35,977 nucleotides of DNA, from positions 1 through 35,977 of the forward strand of contig CAJWBH010000025.1 in the NCBI GenBank assembly GCA_913019975.1. The letters are read 5' to 3'. Below, in pieces: positions 15,925-25,097 of the stretch. The stretch comes from Thalassolituus maritimus (GTDB lineage Bacteria; Pseudomonadota; Gammaproteobacteria; Pseudomonadales; Oceanobacteraceae). Below the pieces are notes generated by a model. The model had not been told where the DNA came from, made no database searches, and worked only from the letters and a program-made list of their open reading frames with translations. The position numbers were made by a program, and so were the translations under genes. Numbering within the stretch: position 1 is the stretch's first letter; every line of letters starts with the position of its first letter.

Positions 15925-16917
15925 ATGAGAATTTTTGCATTCCTCCTGCTGCTGGGCAGCTTGCTTGCCCCAGCTGCACACGCCGCCACACTGAAAATAG
16001 CCACGCTGGCGCCCGACGGCACCAGCTGGATGAAAGTAATGCGTCAGGCCGCTGCTGACATCAAAACGGAAACTGAAGGCCGGGTAAAAATTAAGTACTT
16101 CCCGGGTGGCGTTCAGGGCAGCGATAAAAGTGTTCTGCGTAAAATGCGCATTGGCCAGCTTCAGGGCGGCGCCGTTGCGACCGGCTCACTGATTAATATT
16201 TCACCGGCCTCTCAGCTTTATAACCTGCCCTTTACTTTCCGTACACTGGAAGAAGTACGTGCTATCCGCGAAGAGTTTGATCCCTACATTGTCAGCGAGC
16301 TGGCGAAAAAAGGTTACGTTGTTCTGGGGATTTCTGAAGCGGGCTTTGCTTACATGATGTCTGATGAACCTATCCGTACGTCTGACGATGCCCGCAAACA
16401 GAAAGTATGGGTACCTGAAGGCGATCTGATCGGTGAAACTACGTTCGAGAACGGTGGTGTTGAACCGATTTCCTTGCCTCTCTCTGATGTTTATACCAGC
16501 CTGCAAACAGGCCTGATCGATACCATCGTAGTAAATGCCTCCTCAGCCATCGCCCTGCAGTGGCACACCAAAGTGAACTACGTGACCGACTTCCCGCTGC
16601 TGTTCCTGACCGGCACCATCATCGTTGATCAGAAAGCATTCCGTAAAATCAGCACCGAAGATCAAGCAGTCGTTAAACGCATTATGGCCGAAGCCTTTGC
16701 CTCCATGGATGCTCAGAACGAAAAAGACGAAGCCGGCGCCCGCGATGCACTGGCTCAGAATGGTATCGAGTTTGTTGAACTGTCAGAAGAAGACAAGCAA
16801 GCCTGGGAAGAACTGGCGACTGGCGTTGTCGACGAACTGGCAAGCAAAGAGATTTATCCTGTTGAAGTCTTTAAGCGTTTACAGCAACGTCTTGAAGAGA
16901 TGCGTCAGGAGCCTTAA
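15925..16917 (+). CDS. TRAP transporter periplasmic binding protein (DctP/TatP type)
   Basis: A 330-residue exported protein with a signal peptide of 20 residues (AHA) and a DctP fold. The family segments SDVYTSLQTGLIDT (187-200) and ALQWHTKVNY (210-219) are visible. In classical DctP proteins an Arg in the KxR segment binds the substrate carboxylate. Here that segment reads QKVWVPEGD, with Trp162 at the Arg position, as in the TatP-like branch that pairs with TatT. A dicarboxylate is therefore unlikely and the ligand is unknown. I chose ATG 15925 because GAG lies six bases upstream; ATG 15919 and TTG 15910 are alternatives. Confidence 0.87.
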   Translation: MRIFAFLLLLGSLLAPAAHAATLKIATLAPDGTSWMKVMRQAAADIKTETEGRVKIKYFPGGVQGSDKSVLRKMRIGQLQGGAVATGSLINISPASQLYNLPFTFRTLEEVRAIREEFDPYIVSELAKKGYVVLGISEAGFAYMMSDEPIRTSDDARKQKVWVPEGDLIGETTFENGGVEPISLPLSDVYTSLQTGLIDTIVVNASSAIALQWHTKVNYVTDFPLLFLTGTIIVDQKAFRKISTEDQAVVKRIMAEAFASMDAQNEKDEAGARDALAQNGIEFVELSEEDKQAWEELATGVVDELASKEIYPVEVFKRLQQRLEEMRQEP

Positions 16918-17396
16918 TGAAACGACTGGTTCAGTGGCTGCACCGTCTTGAAGACAGCGTGCTGGTCTTGCTTCTGCTCGCGATGATTATTCTCGCGGGC
17001 TACGACATTCTGGCCCGCTCAATTTTTGGCGGTGGTGTCTCATGGATTCCGCCCCTGTTGCGCGTCATGGTGCTCTGGATTGGCCTGCTTGGTGCGTTAC
17101 TCGCCACCCGCTCGCGTGAACATATCAGCATCGACCTGATATCTAAGCTGGGCGGCCCGACACTGAACCGTATCGCTTCAACCGTCACTCTGTTGTTCGC
17201 CGCTATCGTCTGCGGCCTGGTTGGCTGGTACTCAGGACAGTATGTACAACTTGCTTTTGAATTTCAGGATATTGCCTTCGCCGATATCCCAGCCTGGCCG
17301 CTGCAACTCATCATTCCGTTTACATTTGGTTTAATGGGCCTGCGTTTTTTCATTCAGGGCATCGCCGCTGCGACCGGTAAGGAACTGACTGCATGA
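16917..17396 (+). CDS. TRAP transporter small permease (DctQ)
   Basis: A 159-residue inner-membrane protein with four hydrophobic helices (about 14-35, 45-62, 85-107 and 127-149) and the LLRVMVLWIGLLGALLATR segment typical of DctQ. It bridges the large permease and the binding protein. Its start shares one base with the stop of the binding protein gene (TAATG). Confidence 0.88.
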   Translation: MKRLVQWLHRLEDSVLVLLLLAMIILAGYDILARSIFGGGVSWIPPLLRVMVLWIGLLGALLATRSREHISIDLISKLGGPTLNRIASTVTLLFAAIVCGLVGWYSGQYVQLAFEFQDIAFADIPAWPLQLIIPFTFGLMGLRFFIQGIAAATGKELTA

Positions 17397-18673
17397 GTAT
17401 TCTCGTTACGGCACTCCTGCTGTTACTTGCACTGGCGGGTGCCCCTCTGTTTGCTGTGATTGCCGCATCAGCCATGTGGGGGTTCTTTCAGACCGAGGTC
17501 GATCTCCAGGTGATGGCGGTTGAGATTTACCGGGTTGCCGAAATGCCGGTTCTGATTGCTATTCCGCTATTTACCTTTGCTGGTTACCTGATGGGTGAAA
17601 GCAAGGCGCCTCAACGACTGGTGCGCATTACAGATGCCTTTCTTGGCTGGATGCCCGGCGGGCTGGCCATTGTCGCTCTGGCAGCCTGTGCGCTCTTTAC
17701 GGCGTTTACCGGCGCATCGGGCGTTACCATCGTCGCTCTGGGTGCATTACTCGTTCCAGCGCTCAAGAAAGCCGGTTATCGGGAGAACTTCAACCTCGGC
17801 CTGGTAACTACGTCAGGCTCTCTCGGTCTGCTGTTTGCGCCGTCACTGCCATTGATTCTGTACGGTGTGATTGCCCAACAGATGTCGCTGGAGACGCCTG
17901 TCAGCATCGATGACCTCTTCCTTGCTGGTATTCTGCCGGGCTTATTGATGCTCACCGCACTGTCGATGTACAGCGCATGGCAATCGCGTCACCTGCCAAA
18001 GTCGAATCACACCTTCGATCGCGCTGAAGCCTGGGCAGCTATCAAAGACAGCGCATGGGAAATTCCCCTGCCGTTTGTCGTTCTGGGTGGCATCTACGGC
18101 GGCTTCTTCGCCGTTTCTGAAGCAGCAGCCATCACTGCCTTCTATGTACTGATAGTTACCGTGATTATCCGCCGGGAAATTACCTTTACTCAGCTACCTG
18201 TAGTGATGCGAGACTCAATGAAGCTGGTTGGTGCTATCCTCCTGATCCTGGCAGTATCACTGGCATCAACCAACTACATGATTGATGCAGGCGTCCCTGA
18301 AAAAGTCTTTGATACGATTCAGGCACACGTCACAGACGGTTTCACTTTCCTGTTGTTGCTGACCATCTTCCTGCTGATTCTCGGCATGATGCTGGATATT
18401 TTTTCTGCCATCGTGATCATGATTCCGATTATTCTGCCAATTGCGGTACAGTACGGAATCCACCCGATTCACCTGGGCATACTGTTCCTGGCAAATATGC
18501 AGCTTGGATACTTTACTCCTCCGGTCGGGATGAACCTGTTTATTGCGAGTTTCCGTTTTAATAAACCAGTAATGACGTTATATCGAGCGACCTTGCCGTT
18601 CTTCTTTATTCTGCTGGCAACCGTTCTGATCATTACTTACTGGCCGGGATTAAGTCTGCTTCTTGTGGAGTGA
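17393..18673 (+). CDS. TRAP transporter large permease (DctM)
   Basis: A 426-residue polytopic protein with the DctM signature regions: LIAIPLFTFAGYLMGESKAPQR near the start, GASGVTIVALGALLVPAL after it, and MLDIFSAIVIMIPIILPIA and GYFTPPVGMNLF toward the end. It carries the substrate using a sodium gradient in characterised homologues. The start overlaps dctQ by ATGA. It is the last gene of the TRAP operon before the terminator at 18805. Confidence 0.93.
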   Translation: MSILVTALLLLLALAGAPLFAVIAASAMWGFFQTEVDLQVMAVEIYRVAEMPVLIAIPLFTFAGYLMGESKAPQRLVRITDAFLGWMPGGLAIVALAACALFTAFTGASGVTIVALGALLVPALKKAGYRENFNLGLVTTSGSLGLLFAPSLPLILYGVIAQQMSLETPVSIDDLFLAGILPGLLMLTALSMYSAWQSRHLPKSNHTFDRAEAWAAIKDSAWEIPLPFVVLGGIYGGFFAVSEAAAITAFYVLIVTVIIRREITFTQLPVVMRDSMKLVGAILLILAVSLASTNYMIDAGVPEKVFDTIQAHVTDGFTFLLLLTIFLLILGMMLDIFSAIVIMIPIILPIAVQYGIHPIHLGILFLANMQLGYFTPPVGMNLFIASFRFNKPVMTLYRATLPFFFILLATVLIITYWPGLSLLLVE

Positions 18674-18804
18674 CGACATTTCATGATGAATGCCTGACCC
18701 TTCTTTACCGCGCCTTGCCCCTGTTTACCGAGGCCAGGCGTAGAGTAAAAGTCATTGGCATCTGCCATGTTCATGATCGCCACTTCATAGCGGCACCCAA
18801 TTTA

Positions 18805-18841
18805 AGCGGGCCCCTGTTTCAGGGTTGCCCGCTCTTTTTTT
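18805..18841 (+). terminator. Rho-independent terminator after the TRAP operon
   Basis: The nested arms AGCGGGC/GCCCGCT and CCCTG/CAGGG form a stable hairpin followed by CTTTTTTT. It sits 12 bases before the esterase ATG. The preceding 130 bases (18674-18804) hold only a small TGGCA/TGCCA hairpin and no convincing gene or promoter. The terminator may therefore limit read-through from dctM into the esterase gene. Confidence 0.85.
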
Positions 18842-18853
18842 GAGGTACATAAC

Positions 18854-19723
18854 ATGTCGATCATGCAGTCTGTTATGCGTCGGCTGGTCACTCTGACCGT
18901 CAAATCGCAGCTGAACCCCAGGGTTCCGGTCACCACTCAGCGTAAACGGCTCGACCTGCTGCGCTTTACGCCGATGCCAGGGGGAATAAAAGAATCCCAT
19001 ACCGAGCTTGCCGGTATCCCAACACGCCGTCTGACACCAACGCCCTGCCACGGTGCCATCCTGTATTTGCACGGGGGAGCTTATTGCACTGGCTCACCAG
19101 ACAGCCACAGGGAAATGGTTGCCCGTATCGCGCGTAGCACTGAGCGTGAGGCCTTTATTCTTGATTACAGGCTTGCCCCTGAGGCTCCCTACCCCGCAGC
19201 GCTTGATGATGCCTTAGCAGCCTATACAGATCTCCTGTCGCGTCATCAGGATATCGTCATCATGGGTGACTCCGCTGGCGGTGGCCTGGCGATGGCATTA
19301 GCCGAAGCAATCAGCAAAACTGACTATGCCCAGCCCAATGCTATGGTGCTGATGTCCCCCTGGTGCGACCTGACCTGTAGCGGGCCGACCATCGACAGCA
19401 ACAGGAAAATCGATCCTATGCTGCACCCTTTATGGCTGACTTCATCAGCTGAAATGTATGCCGCCAGTACAGCAAAAGACGAACCGGGGTTATCTCCCCT
19501 GTTTGGGGACATGAGCGGATATCCGCGTACGCTGATTCAGGTAGGATCTGATGAAATTCTGCTGTCCGACTCAACCCGTGCTGAGAGCGCAATGAAGGAG
19601 GCGGGGGTCGACGTCACACTTCAGGTTTCTGAAGGTATGTGGCATGTATTCCAGTTCCACGCCGCCTTCCTGAAGCCGTCAAAGAAAGCTGTGTATAGAA
19701 TCGGCGAGTTTTTGCGCCAGTAA
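18854..19723 (+). CDS. Alpha/beta hydrolase, hormone-sensitive-lipase family esterase
   Basis: A 289-residue hydrolase of the HSL/bacterial family IV type. The oxyanion motif HGGA is at 73-76 and the nucleophile elbow GDSAGG at 138-143 has Ser140 as catalytic residue. The acid is probably Asp233 in QVGSDEIL, and the base is His264 in MWHVFQF. It should hydrolyse short- to medium-chain esters or lactones in the cytoplasm; no signal peptide is visible. GAGG stands eight bases before the ATG. The gene follows the TRAP terminator directly and is convergent with the TonB receptor. Confidence 0.9.
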   Translation: MSIMQSVMRRLVTLTVKSQLNPRVPVTTQRKRLDLLRFTPMPGGIKESHTELAGIPTRRLTPTPCHGAILYLHGGAYCTGSPDSHREMVARIARSTEREAFILDYRLAPEAPYPAALDDALAAYTDLLSRHQDIVIMGDSAGGGLAMALAEAISKTDYAQPNAMVLMSPWCDLTCSGPTIDSNRKIDPMLHPLWLTSSAEMYAASTAKDEPGLSPLFGDMSGYPRTLIQVGSDEILLSDSTRAESAMKEAGVDVTLQVSEGMWHVFQFHAAFLKPSKKAVYRIGEFLRQ

Positions 19724-19731
19724 ACCTGCAT

Positions 19732-19775
19732 AAAAAATGCTGTACTGAGGCTAGCCCAGTACAGCATTCTTTATT
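19732..19775. terminator. Bidirectional terminator between convergent genes
   Basis: Perfect 12-base arms AATGCTGTACTG and CAGTACAGCATT enclose a nine-base loop that is itself mostly the palindrome GGCTAGCC. Six As lie on the left and CTTTATT on the right, so it can serve the esterase (plus) and the TonB receptor (minus). Confidence 0.88.
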
Positions 19776-19790
19776 GTTACATCGACTGAA

Positions 19791-21890
19791 TCAGAACGAG
19801 TAATTGAAGGTCAGGTTCGCATTACGCGGGGCACCATAGATAGCACCTGACTGAATACCCGTCACGTACTTCTCATTCAGAATATTATCTACGTTAAGTT
19901 TCAGCTTCGCCTGATCATTGAACGTATAAGCTGCGAATGTATCCACCACCATGTAAGCGTCCTGCTTGTTTTCATTTTCTTTGTAGGCATCAGACTTCCA
20001 GGTAGCCTTCGCGCCCAGACGTACCGCCGGTGCAAACGGCAATACCGAATCGTAACGCGCCTTCCATACAGTGCGAGGAATCCAGGTAGACGTGTTATCG
20101 CCACTATCATCAGTAACACGAAGACGAGTAACACCAACGGCCAGATTAGACTCCTCTGTTACCTCACCGGCGATCTCTGCTTCAAAGCCTTTCGAATTTA
20201 CGTCGGCTGGTACGTAGTAGGTTGTCGTATCCTCACGTTGGCCACCAACAATCGCGACCCCTTGCTGCTCTGCCTTGAATACCGCAAAGGTTGCGAGAAC
20301 ACGATCATTGAAGAACTCGGCTTTTGCTCCAGCCTCATAGTTCACACCCTTCATTGGATCAAGATAGTCACCGTTGATGTCGCCGTTATCCTGATTCTGA
20401 TAAATATCAGAATAAGAAACATAAGTGGTAAGGTCGTCACTGACATCCCACGTCAGTCCTGCATAAGGGCTGGCTTCTTCAAGGTCCGGGTAATAAGTGC
20501 TCTCTGTGGTAGAACCATAGATAGAGCTGCCCTCTCGCTTCAGTTTAATAACGTTAACACCCGCGATTAGATTAAGCGTATCGGAAAGACCGAATCGTGA
20601 TGAAGCATAAAAACGACTCAGTGATTTTTCACCGTCTCCGCGTTTCTCTTTTAAGCCGAATTCCGGCTCTGGGTAATCATCGCCGTCATAGTCGTCAAAC
20701 GCTGGATATGGAAGAAAACCGCCAGACAGTACGGGACGGTTGTACGTCGTATTTTCATCTTCAATCTGGCTGACACCCACGAGAACACTGTGATAATTAC
20801 CGAAGGCTTCAAACTCACCAGAGAGGTTCACATCAAATACGAGAGACGACTTTTCTGTATAGCCAGCGTAAGGCCAACCCACCAACCCTGTGTTGTCGTC
20901 ATTCAAGCCGCCGCCGAGGGTGTAAGCGTACAGAAGGCGACTCTGACCATCGTAGCTGTTTGCATGAACGCTGGCTTTGGCTTCCCAACCAGATCCGAGG
21001 TCATGAAGGTACTCAACGAACATGTTCCGGCTTTTCGAATTCCAGTAGGTCCAGTCAGCAGAAGGCGAAGACGAAACATCAAAGTCAGCATAACCGCCAT
21101 TAGCGTAATTAAGCGTAAGAGATCCCCACATCGGTGAATCCTGCTCGCTGTTCTGGAAACTTGAACCGAAGGTCAGAATGCCGTTACTACCAACCTGGCC
21201 ATCAACTACCCAGTAGAGAGAAGTACGACGGGTTTCAAGATCCCGAATGTGGGAGTTCTTGTTTTCCTGAACCGCGACAACACGGCCAGCCCAGCGACCA
21301 TCACTCGTAAGCACCTTGTTACCGTCTACGCCCAGACGCACCTGATTATAAGAACCTAGCGTAAACAGAATTTCCGCTTCGTCCTCATTAGTCGGACGCT
21401 TACGCACATAGTTAATCGTACCGGATGAATTACCAACACCGGTTAACAGTCCATTCGCACCCCTGACCAACTCAATACGTTCAAACAAGAAAGTGTCCTG
21501 CTGTCCCAGAACGGTACCGTAATCGTTACCGGTACCCAGACCGTCTACCTGCGTCAGCTGAATCTCAAAGCCTCGTGCATTATATGAGGTACGATTTGTT
21601 TCATATTCCTGAACATCAATACCGTTCATCATTTTTAACGCATCATTGGTTCCAGACGCGTCGTAAAGATCCATTGCTTCGTCATCGAGAATCGTAATCG
21701 ACTGAGGTGTCTCTTTGAGAGAGAGTGGCAGGCCGATTGCGCCCTTAGAAACCCGATCGTCCCGAGCCGCAGTAATTGAAACAGCATCAAGTTCTACCGA
21801 CTGATCCGAAGAACTTTCCTCGGCGTACACGAGCTGAGAGAGTGTGGTGGCCAGGATCGCGGCCGCAAGTGGAGTGCGAATACTAAACAT
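19791..21890 (-). CDS. TonB-dependent siderophore receptor
   Basis: A 699-residue outer-membrane receptor. A signal peptide (about 1-23, VYA) and a likely TonB box DAVSITA (35-41) come first. The plug domain contains LKETPQSITILDDEAM and RGANGLLTGVGNSSGTINYVRK, and a 22-strand-type barrel ends in Phe699. These are features of ferric-siderophore receptors of the FhuE/FpvA kind. No N-terminal signalling (STN) domain is present, so it does not signal to an ECF sigma/FecR-type system. I chose ATG 21890 because GAAGG lies seven to eight bases upstream and the signal peptide fits. The ligand is not predictable. A Fur-like box and promoter lie upstream. Confidence 0.93.
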   Translation of the reverse strand: MFSIRTPLAAAILATTLSQLVYAEESSSDQSVELDAVSITAARDDRVSKGAIGLPLSLKETPQSITILDDEAMDLYDASGTNDALKMMNGIDVQEYETNRTSYNARGFEIQLTQVDGLGTGNDYGTVLGQQDTFLFERIELVRGANGLLTGVGNSSGTINYVRKRPTNEDEAEILFTLGSYNQVRLGVDGNKVLTSDGRWAGRVVAVQENKNSHIRDLETRRTSLYWVVDGQVGSNGILTFGSSFQNSEQDSPMWGSLTLNYANGGYADFDVSSSPSADWTYWNSKSRNMFVEYLHDLGSGWEAKASVHANSYDGQSRLLYAYTLGGGLNDDNTGLVGWPYAGYTEKSSLVFDVNLSGEFEAFGNYHSVLVGVSQIEDENTTYNRPVLSGGFLPYPAFDDYDGDDYPEPEFGLKEKRGDGEKSLSRFYASSRFGLSDTLNLIAGVNVIKLKREGSSIYGSTTESTYYPDLEEASPYAGLTWDVSDDLTTYVSYSDIYQNQDNGDINGDYLDPMKGVNYEAGAKAEFFNDRVLATFAVFKAEQQGVAIVGGQREDTTTYYVPADVNSKGFEAEIAGEVTEESNLAVGVTRLRVTDDSGDNTSTWIPRTVWKARYDSVLPFAPAVRLGAKATWKSDAYKENENKQDAYMVVDTFAAYTFNDQAKLKLNVDNILNEKYVTGIQSGAIYGAPRNANLTFNYSF

Positions 21891-21956
21891 ATTTACTGCC
21901 TTCAGTGAGAAGTTAAAACTCAGGCGCAATCAGTCTGCACCATAAGAACGGCAGTG

Positions 21957-21985
21957 ATTCTAACGATTGGAGACCTTATCGTAAA
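21957..21985 (-). promoter_or_regulatory. Candidate promoter of the TonB receptor
   Basis: On the minus strand TTTACG (-35), a 17-base spacer and TAGAAT (-10) precede the start codon by about 65 bases. The Fur-like box begins one base upstream of the -35. Confidence 0.45.
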
Positions 21986-21986
21986 G

Positions 21987-22005
21987 GCGAATCATTCGTA
22001 TTATG
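21987..22005 (-). promoter_or_regulatory. Candidate Fur box
   Basis: A 19-base stretch matches 12 of 19 positions of the classical Fur consensus by eye. It contains the perfect 5-1-5 palindrome CGAAT-C-ATTCG (21988-21998) with the AATCATT core. Its place next to the -35 of a siderophore receptor supports iron repression by Fur. Confidence 0.5.
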
Positions 22006-22033
22006 CTTTTGTTTTGATAGGGTATTCGCCTAC

Positions 22034-22062
22034 AAAAAAACCCGCACTAGGCGGGTTTCTTT
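22034..22062 (-). terminator. Terminator of the alpha ribosomal operon
   Basis: The arms AAACCCGC and GCGGGTTT with a five-base loop are followed on the minus strand by seven Ts, starting 18 bases after the rplQ stop. The plus side reads TTTCTTT, so it may also stop transcription coming from the left. Confidence 0.92.
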
Positions 22063-22080
22063 AAACTGAAGTACATCAGC

Positions 22081-22473
22081 TTAGTCTTCTGTGACTACGT
22101 CTTCTGCTTCAACAACAGGACGGTCAACCAGTTCAACGAACGCCATAGGCGCGTTGTCACCGGCACGGAAGCCACATTTCATAATACGAATGTAGCCGCC
22201 AGGGCGGTTCTGGTAACGAGGACCAAGATCAGTAAACAGTTTACCTACTGCTTCTTTGCTGCGAGTGCGAGCAAAGGCCAGACGACGGTTAGCAACTGAA
22301 TCAACCTTAGCAAGGGTGATCAGTGGCTCAGCTACACGACGCAGCTCCTTCGCCTTAGGCACAGTAGTCTTGATGATTTCATGCTCGAACAGGCTCACAG
22401 CCATGTTTTTAAACATAGCCTGACGGTGTGAGCTTGTGCGATTGAAGTGGCGACCACTTTTACGATGACGCAT
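22081..22473 (-). CDS. 50S ribosomal protein L17
   Basis: A 130-residue protein starting [17 protein letters not shown], the invariant L17 opening, with the family block [20 protein letters not shown]. It binds 23S rRNA near the tunnel exit side of the large subunit. The C-terminal acidic tail (AEDVVTED) is slightly longer than the E. coli core. It is the last gene of the alpha operon, 19 bases after rpoA and just before the terminator. Confidence 0.97.
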   Translation of the reverse strand: MRHRKSGRHFNRTSSHRQAMFKNMAVSLFEHEIIKTTVPKAKELRRVAEPLITLAKVDSVANRRLAFARTRSKEAVGKLFTDLGPRYQNRPGGYIRIMKCGFRAGDNAPMAFVELVDRPVVEAEDVVTED

Positions 22474-22492
22474 GGTTTTATTCCTTCACTAC

Positions 22493-23494
22493 TTACGCAA
22501 GAACTTTGTCGTCGTTGCGGAGACTGGCAGGTGGCCAGTTCTCAAGGTGCATACCCAACGACAGTCCGCGTGATGCGAGAACGTCTTTGATTTCGGTCAA
22601 AGACTTCTTACCCAAGTTAGGTGTCTTCAGCAGCTCAACTTCTGTGCGCTGGATCAGATCACCAATGTAGTAGATGTTTTCAGCCTTCAGACAGTTAGCA
22701 GAGCGAACGGTCAGCTCCAGATCGTCCACTGGACGCAGGAGAATCGGATCGATCTCTTCTTCTTCACGAACCTGTTCAACGACTTCGTCGTTCTCGAGGT
22801 TAACGAAGATAGCCAACTGCTGCTGCAGGATGGTCGCGGAACGACGGATTGCTTCTTCCGGATCGATAGTGCCATCAGACTCCAGATCGATGATCAGCTT
22901 ATCCAGGTCAGTACGCTGTTCTACACGAGCGCTTTCGACGCTGTAAGAAACACGTTTAACCGGGCTGTAAGTTGCATCGAGCTGCAGTTTGCCAATCGCC
23001 TTGGTCTCTTCATCGTTCTGATTGCGAGCTTCAACAGTCTCGTAACCACGACCTGAATCGATCCGAAGGGTCATTTTCAGTTCAGCGCCTTCACCCAGGT
23101 GGGCAATGACGTGATCTGGGTTGGCAATTTCAACACCATGATCCAGTTGAATATCAGCAGCTGTCACTGTACCCGGACCAACTTTGGTCAGAGTCAGGTT
23201 CGCCTCGTCACGTTCATGTAATTTGACCGCTACACCTTTGAGGTTCAGCAGGATTTCAATTACATCTTCCTGAACGCCGTCGATAGCGCTGTACTCATGG
23301 AGTACACCTTCGATTTCACATTCGGTGATTGCTGCGCCTGGCATAGACGACAGCAGGATACGACGTAACGCGTTACCCAGAGTATGACCAAAACCACGCT
23401 CCAGCGGCTCAAGTGTTACCTTGGCATGGGTACCGGATACTTCGTCCACCTGGATGTTACGAGGTGTCAAAAATTCATTCACTGCACGCTGCAT
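22493..23494 (-). CDS. DNA-directed RNA polymerase alpha subunit
   Basis: A 333-residue subunit. The N-terminal dimerisation domain (to about 235) includes [20 protein letters not shown], which contacts beta and beta-prime. After an acidic linker, the C-terminal domain binds UP elements and activators. Arg264 in VRSANCLK corresponds to E. coli Arg265, and the helix-hairpin-helix [16 protein letters not shown] is intact. The gene lies between rpsD and rplQ, 22 and 19 bases away, as in other gammaproteobacteria. Confidence 0.98.
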   Translation of the reverse strand: MQRAVNEFLTPRNIQVDEVSGTHAKVTLEPLERGFGHTLGNALRRILLSSMPGAAITECEIEGVLHEYSAIDGVQEDVIEILLNLKGVAVKLHERDEANLTLTKVGPGTVTAADIQLDHGVEIANPDHVIAHLGEGAELKMTLRIDSGRGYETVEARNQNDEETKAIGKLQLDATYSPVKRVSYSVESARVEQRTDLDKLIIDLESDGTIDPEEAIRRSATILQQQLAIFVNLENDEVVEQVREEEEIDPILLRPVDDLELTVRSANCLKAENIYYIGDLIQRTEVELLKTPNLGKKSLTEIKDVLASRGLSLGMHLENWPPASLRNDDKVLA

Positions 23495-23516
23495 AGCTGC
23501 CCCTTAAGTTCCTCTA

Positions 23517-24137
23517 TTACTTAGAGTAAAGTTCCACGATGAGGTTTTCGTTGATCTCTGCTGGGAGATCAGCGCGCTCAGGAACTGCTTTAAAAGTTCC
23601 TTCCATCTTGCCGGCATTCACATCAATCCAACCGCAGTCAGCACGCTGACCAGCCAGATCGAGTGCAGTCTTGATGCGATCCTGAGACTTTGACTTCTCA
23701 CGGACAGCTACCACATCACCGCCTTTAACCTGGAAGGAAGGAATGTTAACGGACTGACCATTAACAGTGATTGCTTTGTGAGACACCAGCTGACGTGCTT
23801 CAGCACGGGTAGAACCAAAGCCCATACGATAAACAACGTTATCCAGACGTGATTCCAGCAGCTGCAGCAGGTTTTCACCGGTTGCACCTTTACGACGAGC
23901 AGCTTCTTTGTAGTAGCTACGGAACTGCTTCTCGAGGATGCCATAGAGACGACGGACTTTCTGCTTCTCACGAAGCTGCAGACCGTAGTCAGACAGACGA
24001 CCACGACCAGCGCCATGAACGCCAGGCTTGGTTTCTAATTTACATTTTGTGTCCAGAGCACGGACGCCACTTTTCAGGAACAGGTCAGTTCCTTCACGAC
24101 GCGCGAGCTTACACTTAGGACCAATATAACGTGCCAT
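23517..24137 (-). CDS. 30S ribosomal protein S4
   Basis: A 206-residue primary 16S rRNA-binding protein. The N-terminus reads [16 protein letters not shown], and the S4 RNA-binding domain spans about 95-160 ([20 protein letters not shown]). In E. coli, S4 also represses translation of the alpha operon through an mRNA pseudoknot before rpsM. The gap upstream of rpsM here is structured but its leader has not been shown to match that pseudoknot. Confidence 0.98.
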   Translation of the reverse strand: MARYIGPKCKLARREGTDLFLKSGVRALDTKCKLETKPGVHGAGRGRLSDYGLQLREKQKVRRLYGILEKQFRSYYKEAARRKGATGENLLQLLESRLDNVVYRMGFGSTRAEARQLVSHKAITVNGQSVNIPSFQVKGGDVVAVREKSKSQDRIKTALDLAGQRADCGWIDVNAGKMEGTFKAVPERADLPAEINENLIVELYSK

Positions 24138-24149
24138 TATTGAGCCTCC

Positions 24150-24539
24150 TTATACGCGACGTTTCTTAGGTGGACGACAGCCGTTATGTGGGATCGGAGT
24201 AACATCAGTGATGTTAGTGATCTTGTATCCACATGCATTCAGGGCACGAACAGCTGATTCACGACCTGGACCAGGGCCTTTGACCTCTACATCCAGATTC
24301 TTCAGGCCGTACTCTTTAGCGGCTTCTCCTGCACGTTCTGCAGCAACCTGTGCGGCAAACGGCGTGCTCTTACGTGAACCACGGAAACCTGAACCACCTG
24401 CGGTTGCCCATGAGAGAGCGTTACCCTGGCGGTCAGTGATGGTCACGATAGTATTGTTAAAAGAGGCGTGGATGTGCGCGATGCCATCGACGACCGTCTT
24501 TTTAACTTTTTTCTTCGTTGATCTTTGTGGCTTAGCCAT
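24150..24539 (-). CDS. 30S ribosomal protein S11
   Basis: A 129-residue platform protein that supports the E-site region of 16S rRNA. The blocks [19 protein letters not shown] and [14 protein letters not shown] and the C-terminal [12 protein letters not shown] are diagnostic. A 78-base gap separates it from rpsM, wider than in most alpha operons; only a weak five-base CTGCA/TGCAG hairpin is seen there. Confidence 0.98.
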   Translation of the reverse strand: MAKPQRSTKKKVKKTVVDGIAHIHASFNNTIVTITDRQGNALSWATAGGSGFRGSRKSTPFAAQVAAERAGEAAKEYGLKNLDVEVKGPGPGRESAVRALNACGYKITNITDVTPIPHNGCRPPKKRRV

Positions 24540-24617
24540 TTTTAAATCCTGCTTTTAATATCAACACTGCAACAAGTCGAATGCAGCTACACTAAAAGAG
24601 CAGATCCGGGTAATAAA

Positions 24618-24974
24618 TTACTTACGGATCGGCTTGCGCGGACCCTTACGGGTACGTGCATTAGTTTTAGTACGCTGACCACGAAGTGGCAGACTGCGAC
24701 GGTGGCGGATACCACGGAAACAACCCATGTCCATCAGACGCTTGATGTTCATCTGAGTCTCGCGACGCAGATCACCTTCAACTGTGAACTTACCTACTTC
24801 GTTACGAACAACATCGAGCTGATCTTCGCTCAGGTCACCAATTTTGGTGTCTTCAGCGATGCCAGTAGAGGCACAAATCTGCTTCGCAGTCGTCTTACCA
24901 ATGCCATAGACATAGGTCAGAGAAATAACTGCATGCTTGTTGTCAGGAATGTTGACACCGGCAATACGGGCCAT
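24618..24974 (-). CDS. 30S ribosomal protein S13
   Basis: A 118-residue head protein with a helix-two-turn-helix core ([17 protein letters not shown]) and a long basic C-terminal tail ([21 protein letters not shown]) that reaches the P-site tRNA and bridges to L5. It is the first gene of the alpha operon, preceded by a 123-base gap containing a candidate promoter and two hairpins. Confidence 0.98.
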   Translation of the reverse strand: MARIAGVNIPDNKHAVISLTYVYGIGKTTAKQICASTGIAEDTKIGDLSEDQLDVVRNEVGKFTVEGDLRRETQMNIKRLMDMGCFRGIRHRRSLPLRGQRTKTNARTRKGPRKPIRK

Positions 24975-25013
24975 GTCTAACTCCGTTACACTTACTTAAT
25001 GAAAGGGCGGCGA

Positions 25014-25042
25014 ATACTACAGGTCGCCTGCTTAAAAAGCAA
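25014..25042 (-). promoter_or_regulatory. Candidate alpha-operon promoter
   Basis: On the minus strand TTGCTT (-35), a 17-base spacer and TAGTAT (-10) would start a transcript about 33 bases before rpsM. The -35 is a weak match, and the whole -35/spacer is part of a hairpin-forming sequence (25020-25050). Confidence 0.35.
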
Positions 25043-25050
25043 GCGACCTG
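25020..25050 (-). repeat. Strong interrupted hairpin between rpmJ and rpsM
   Basis: The arms CAGGTCGC/GCGACCTG (8 pairs) continue as TGCTT/AAGCA (5 pairs) after one mismatch and close on a three-base loop. No T-run follows on either strand, so it is not a standard terminator. It could shape the mRNA when spc transcripts read into the alpha operon, or be an operator. Confidence 0.6.
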
Positions 25051-25069
25051 ATTTCAGCCACCCGGCCTT

Positions 25070-25086
25070 GTCAGGATTGACCTGAC
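25070..25086 (-). repeat. Second hairpin between rpmJ and rpsM
   Basis: The arms GTCAGG and CCTGAC with a five-base loop lie 11 bases beyond the rpmJ stop and upstream of the larger hairpin. Confidence 0.5.
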
Positions 25087-25097
25087 TCGTCAGAGGA

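Noticed and set aside
18688-18741. Possible 17-codon open frame between dctM and the esterase gene.
   Set aside because: Short, with no ribosome site or similarity I can recognise.
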